Shown: in pieces, positions 58,430-64,000 of the stretch
Numbering within the stretch: the stretch's first letter is position 1
How the letters are laid out: each line of letters begins with the position of its first letter
Assembly: GCA_038380795.1 (NCBI GenBank)
Contig: CM076259.1
Location: 27,944,977 to 28,008,976 of the forward strand
Direction of reading: 5' to 3'
Source of the DNA: Pyrocephalus nanus
Taxonomy: Eukaryota > Chordata > Aves > Passeriformes > Tyrannidae
DNA: 64,000 nt
The notes under the pieces: model-generated
What the model was told of the DNA's origin: nothing
The model's input: the letters and a program-made list of their open reading frames with translations, nothing else
The model's database searches: none
Made by a program: the position numbers and the translations under genes

Positions 58430-58690
58430 TGGGTTGGTCAACCTGCACTTGGCCTTTTTGAGCCTCATGAGGTTTATGTGGTGCCAATCCTGAAGCCTGT
58501 CAAGGTCCCTGGGAATGGTCCCTTCCCTCCAGCACATCAAACACACCACTCAGCTTGGTGTCACCTGCGAACTTGCTGCTGGTGCACTTGATCTTACCGT
58601 CTGTGTCATTGAAGGAGACATTAAGGAGTTTTGGTCGCAGTTGAGACTCTAGAGGGACACCATTTGTTACCAGTTTCCATTGACCCTGAC
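58430..58690 (-). mobile_element. CR1 LINE internal fragment (minus)
   Basis: The order AACCTGCACTTGGCCTTTTT, AGCCTCATGAGGTTTATGTG, ACCACTCAGCTTGGTGTCAC, CTGCGAACTTGCTGCTGGTG and GAGGGACACCATTTGTTACC matches reverse CR1. Weaker similarity may begin near 58300. Confidence 0.8.
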
Positions 58691-59189
58691 AAGGCCTATC
58701 ATGTGTGTGTGGCAGCAAAGGCAATAATACGTCAGTAGCACAGCACTACTGCTTTGAGATAAAGTATTCTCCAACGGGAGAATAGGTATCTAAAGATTTC
58801 TTATTGTTTACCAGAGAACTCACTTAACCAATGACTTGTTCAGATAGGGTGGGTCAGCAAGGAGGTATGTTAACACTTCAATATTTCAAACCACTTCCTG
58901 CTTATTATGTCTTTCTGTATTTGTATTTATATGTGGAGGACAGGGAGGTGATTTGAGACAGCCAGCATAGCCTCACCAAAGCCTTCATCTACTGATCTGC
59001 AGGATTAGTACAGTTTGGGGGATGAATGGACTGAGAACTGCCCTGCTGAGGGATAACTTTTGGATGAAAAACTGTACAAGACCTGGCAATGTGTGCTTAC
59101 AGGCTAGAAAGCCATCTGTGTCCTGTGCTGCCTAGAGTGTAGTCAGAAGGTCAAGGGAGTTGATTCTCCCCCTCTAAGCTGCTGTGGTG

Positions 59190-59510
59190 AGATCCCACCT
59201 GAAATAGTGAATGCAGCTTTGGAGACCTCTTACTGGGGCCTCTTGAGTTTGGAGAAGGTAGATTTAGATTGCATGTTTGGAAGAATATTTTTATGGTGGG
59301 GGTGGCGAGGCGCCGGCACGGATTGCCCAGAGAAGCCGAGGATGCCCCACCCCTGTAAGTGGTCAAGGCCAGGCTATATGGGACCTTGAGAAACCTGGTC
59401 TAATGGAAGGTGTCTCTGCCCATGGCTTTGAATGTTCCCATGGTTGGAAGTAGATAATCTGTTAGATCCCTTCCACCTCAAACCATTTTGTGATTCTGTG
59501 ATTCTAGGAT
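59190..59510 (+). mobile_element. CR1 LINE 3' end (plus)
   Basis: It runs from AGGTAGATTTAGATTGCATG through GGCGAGGCGCCGGCACGGAT, GGTCTAATGGAAGGTGTCTC and ATCCCTTCCACCTCAAACC to TGTGATTCTGTGATTCTAGG, the CR1 terminal repeat. An additional upstream portion (about 59190-59240) is diverged. Confidence 0.85.
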
Positions 59511-59914
59511 ATGGATGAGGGTGTGTCAGAAACTTTGCATCTGCTATTGCAGACCTTTTTGAATTTTGTTTTGATCAAAAACAGTATATAAAAAAATGCA
59601 GAACTGTCACATCCAAAAATGTAGCAAAGGGTTCTTTAAGGTTTTCAGTAGCAGGAGCATGAAGTAAAAGTGCAGAATGACTTTGAGCCTTCACTGTGTG
59701 GGATCACATTTGATAAGATGGCAAGTGAGGGGCTGTGGAGGAGTTGGGAGGGAAGTCTGACCCTGGGGAAATGGAATTTATAGAGGTCCAACAAGTAATC
59801 CCCAAGTTACTGTACATTTGACTTGAAAGGAGCATGAACTTTTCTCATTGCAATTGAATAAAGGATCAAATTTGCCAGAGAATGACAAAGGCTTTTTAAT
59901 CTTCATTAGAATTA

Positions 59915-60425
59915 CTGATAGAAAAATTTAGGCTGGAAGGGTCCTCCCTACTCCAAGCCCTTGTTCACAGCAGAGCTGCCTCCAAAGATGATAAGGTTAC
60001 TCAAGGCCATCTTCAGTTGGTTTCTGAACAACTCCAAGGGTGGAGATTCCCCAGCTTCTCTGGCCTTTCTGGAAGCACTGAGCAATCCTTGGAGTGAGAT
60101 TTCTTCCCCTTATTTTCAGTCAGAGTTTTCCTGTTGCCAATTAAAGCTCTTGCAAGTTGTCCTTTTGGTGTGCACCTCTGAGAACAATCATCCTTGTTTT
60201 CCTCCGAACTGAACAGAACCCTCAGACTCTCCTGGTACAGGGGATGCTCCAGTGCCATCCAGTGGCCGGTTTGGGTCTCTCACCAGTTTGTGAACGTTTA
60301 TTTTTTTATTGGGGCATTTGAAACAGCTGCAGTATTCCAGATGTGGTCTCAGTTCTGAGGAGTGGGGGAATAAACTCTTCCTTTACATTCCGCCTCCAGT
60401 TCCCATGCTGTCCAGTATGTAGCTG
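59915..60425 (-). mobile_element. CR1-type LINE 3' half (minus)
   Basis: The order AGGCTGGAAGGGTCCTCCCT, CAACTCCAAGGGTGGAGATT, CCCCAGCTTCTCTGGCCTTT, GCTGCAGTATTCCAGATGTG and GTCTCAGTTCTGAGGAGTGG follows the 3' half of a reverse-oriented CR1 subfamily distinct from the others in this window. Confidence 0.7.
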
Positions 60426-60429
60426 CTCT

Positions 60430-63400
60430 TCAACTCCTTGATCGCTAAAGGACTGGATTGAGAAAGAGACAACTCAGATGCAAATAAAATTAATTTCTCA
60501 GTGGTTGTATATGCTACATATTGTCAATCTTGGGGCAGGATAAAACCTTAAACAGTAAGTAGAAGAGCTACTCTTCAAAATTAGTATAATAAAGGAGTAA
60601 TTTGGGTGGGAAAGAGCCAAAACAAGAGAATCCTTTGCTATAAGACTACATAAAAGTTAGAGGTAGGAGGTCAAGATGCTTTTTTGTTTCCTCAGAGCAC
60701 ACTCCAATGAGTTTAGATGTGTGACTCAACTCTGTGTGTGAGAGGGCACGTGGCTGAAATCATTAGGAAAGCAAGGATGGCTGAGCACCCTCAGTGTTGA
60801 GAGAAGCACATGAGATAACATCTATGAAACACTAGAACACTCATAAAATTTCACCTCGTAACAGAAAAAAATTGCAATCTGCTTATGCTTTTCTTGAGTT
60901 GGCAGCAAACTGTTCTCCTAACTGTCCAACCTACAGTGAAATTTTGCTTAGAAGTTCCAGGCACTGACGAGAAGAAAAGGGACAAAGAAAGTCAAGAAGT
61001 TGTGCACACCTGTTGGATCTTAAATGCTTTAAACAAGTAATTGTTCCATGCAGTCAAATATTAATAAAGCTGCTGTATGCAAATAGAACTGTGGTAACTT
61101 TTTTACTTGGGGGAAGCAGGGAAGTTTGTTATAAGATGATGCAGATACTATTTTCTCTGATCCTTTTGCAACCCTCCAGGTACATTCTCTTTCCCCAATA
61201 GACAATTTTTCAGGAATCCCGAACATGAGGCTTGACCAGGAATGAAACTGGGGATAGCACCTGTGGTGTGTCCTAGACATGATTCTTACCCTAAATGAGA
61301 TGGAAATCTAGAAGAAATTGAGGGGAGGGGTGTGTGTGTTGGGAGGTAGGGGAGGAGGGGGAAGGTGCACCTATATGTTTTTGCTGAGAAGCTATGAAGT
61401 AAGAGGAAGGGGAAGACAGGGATATTTCCACACAGACTAGCCTCTAAATCAACTGTAAGCATGCACATCTTTAATGTGAGATAGGCAGGGGAGACCCTGG
61501 TTTGCCTAAGTCAGGTACAAATACACAAGTGTGAAGCAGATGTTCAGCTTCTCCCACTGAAGTGAAGGAAATTGTATGTCTGACATCAAGTATGTGCTTC
61601 CACAGGGGAGGGTTTTCCCAGACACTGTGCTTTACTATCATTTCCTACCCCAGCCTCCTTTCTTAAACCTTGGGAATACTCTTGCATTTAATATCATCAA
61701 GATAAGGAGGTCAATCAGAGCAACTGGCATACTCTACATTTCCTTCTGACCTATCACATGCTAATTTTTCCATGTAGCCAGCTGCCTTTTTGCTGTTTCT
61801 CCAGAATTTCTGAGTTGAAAATCTCATTGAGAAGAAAAAAAAAAAAAAAAAAAGGCTATGGATTGTGTTTTAGCATTTCTAGTTTTAACTGCAGATGGTG
61901 CTCCCTCTCCGAGGAAACATTACTGTAAAGAGCAATACAGGGATCTTTCACCCAGTCCAGCAGCGTTCCACAAATTGCCTTGGCTTGTGTGCAGCCTTGC
62001 CAGTTCACTTAACCAAAGAAACCTTCCAGCTTAGAAAGCTTCTGTGATCTATATTTTGGGCATCCTTCTGTCCAGTCCATTAACTAAGTCACCATGGCTG
62101 CAACTTGCAGTCAGATGCAACTCTTTTAAAAAGTGCTGGGCTTCACTCATATTTCCCTCAAAGTCTTTGCTTTCCAAAGCTGTGGTTCCCAATCAGGTTT
62201 GTTAGCCAATGACTTCCAGAAGCAGGCTTACGTATTCCAATGCTGGGATCCTCATTCAGTAATGTCAATCCAATTCATAGTGCTTTATAATGATTTTGGA
62301 TCAGGAAATGGCAAAATCCACCAAATGTAGCTCATACTGGACTCCTGTTCTTCCAGATGGTCCAGAACTCAGATGTTCACAGAAGAGGGGCACTATAGGT
62401 ATTGATCCTGCAAGATACCACTCCATACCTTATCCTTAACAAAGTCAAAATTGTTAGGGACAAATGGCAAGGCAACTCTCTACAGTCCACATGTGATCAT
62501 CTATCTCCTCAAGCGTGGGTCAAGTTCATTTCTTGTTTGCGCTAACCCTGCTGTCACACAGTCCTCTATGCTTCAGCTTACAAAAACCTGTTAAACAAAA
62601 TAATTGTTAAAGCTGTACTATCCTTTGCACATCCTGAGGTCCATTAAGATTAACTTTCCTAGGGCATCAAAATTTTGAGAGATGTCAGTTGTTGAAAAGA
62701 TGAATGGAAATAGTGACAAAATGTCAGAATGACAGACACAGTACAGATGTAGCTATTTGTTGATAACCACATCCTCTGAATTTCCAAATTGAGAATTACA
62801 GCTTAGTTAAAAAAAATAATTCTGGAGCCATTTCAGAATTTCCTGTTGATAATATCTATAAAAGCTTCTATAAACCAAACTGTAAATGTTTTCTAATGTA
62901 TTTCCCTCAGTAACTTTGTGTACTATGTAAAACTACAGGCATGTAGTCTTGCCACATATAAAATACAGAAGTTATCAGAATATTCAGAATTTTTAGATTA
63001 AGAAATTAGGATACATCAAGGATTTATCACACATGGACTGCATGATGAAGGTTTACATAGTGGTAGTTCCTTAGGTAGGAGGTAGGTGCCATTAAAAATC
63101 ACACATAGTTTAATTCAAATAGGGTTTCTGCTTCTGTATGATTAGACTGCTACCGAGAGAAATGCAAACTCATGTGAAGTTTGTTTTGATGTCACTGCAA
63201 TGATGCTGTGCAAAACCCTTGAATTGAGAGTCCTTCTAGGGACTATCTGTGGATTCAAGAGATGATTAGTAAAAGTTCATTTATTATTTCTGTATGTTTG
63301 CAGGAGGAGATGCAGGGAAATCATTGCTCTGAAGGAGTTAAGCTCTGCTATGAATAAAAACTTACTGTGTTATCAAGTCATTTAGCATATTTCTGAGGAA

Positions 63401-64000
63401 ATTTAGGAATAAAAAAAAGGCAATAAAATGCATTTCCTTGTGATCAAATGTACCTTAACAATCCATTGCACAAGTTTTTAATTTCTCTTTACCTTACACT
63501 GTTACACATCAGTCTACAGAGACAGTAGGGTTTTAAGAAAGGGTTCCAATTTGTGTGTTGAAAGACAGGAACCATAATTCACAATGTAATCCATTGTAGT
63601 TCAGTACTGAAATAACTGACTGCCTGAAGATCTGTACAAACATGGAAAAACTGAATCCAGTCCCCCTACCTTGCTCATGTCACTTGGAAGTCACCACAGG
63701 ACACCACATGAAAGGAATTGCAGAGGAGTTGAGTTTGAGAGCTCTGAGGAACGGTCAGCAGTTGTTTTGGGAAGGAAATGAGACAGGTGAACGTCAAACA
63801 TTTGTCTAAATTTCTAAGTTACTATTCTAGTTGCTGAAAAAACCCCGAGATATGCTGTATCCTCACCCTTTTGCCTAAAGAGGGACACAGCTCCATTTTG
63901 TGAGAGGATAGACTTTCTTCAGCATGCTTGTGGGGGCCTGTGGAGCCAAGTGGCAGTATCTGCTGGTGAGCAACCCCCCCTTTCTTCAGATTAGCTGTTT
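60430..64000. other. AT-rich intergenic sequence
   Basis: No gene, RNA or repeat family is recognisable. A poly-A tract lies near 61834-61853 and a short GT run near 61332. The open frames are all below 85 codons and have no domain. Confidence 0.6.

Overview
This window is nuclear DNA from a vertebrate, almost certainly a bird. The genes are split into many short exons with GT-AG introns. GC-rich promoter islands alternate with AT-rich introns. The only abundant interspersed repeat is the CR1 LINE, whose 3' ends are recognisable in both orientations. The gene order RBP5 - CLSTN3 - PEX5 matches human 12p13.31. Calls rest on conceptual translation, splice-site phase checks and remembered family sequences; no database was searched.

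Layout. Positions 1-2767 are mostly non-coding, with nested CR1 copies and a CpG island. RBP5 (cellular retinol-binding protein, 4 coding exons, minus strand) occupies 2768-4329. It is head to head with CLSTN3 (calsyntenin-3, 18 coding exons, plus strand, 5249-20021) across a roughly 0.9 kb CpG island carrying a perfect CRE. A 7-exon mitochondrial carrier of the SLC25A33/SLC25A36 (pyrimidine nucleotide) group runs on the minus strand (21833-28721), tail to tail with CLSTN3. I recall no carrier at this position in the human locus. PEX5 (peroxisomal import receptor, 15 coding exons, plus strand) covers 34005-43843 and starts from a CpG island that directly abuts an AT-rich microsatellite block.

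After PEX5 come about 7 kb of intergenic DNA and then a TATA-driven two-exon gene (about 51135-53610). It encodes a 178-residue beta/gamma-crystallin-fold protein resembling 'epidermal differentiation-specific protein' (EDSP). About 5 kb further on is a broken tandem duplicate (about 56163-58115) with in-frame stops and frameshifts. The remaining sequence to 64000 is AT-rich, with CR1 fragments and no gene I can support.

All four intact coding sequences with introns in the coding region join with consistent phases into full-length products: RBP5 135 aa, CLSTN3 975 aa, the carrier 315 aa and PEX5 645 aa. The genes have unrelated functions (retinoid binding, synaptic adhesion, mitochondrial nucleotide transport, peroxisomal import, and a probable epidermal or structural protein), so this is conserved synteny rather than a functional cluster. 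The most unusual parts are the extra SLC25A33/36-type carrier and the EDSP-like gene with its decayed twin.
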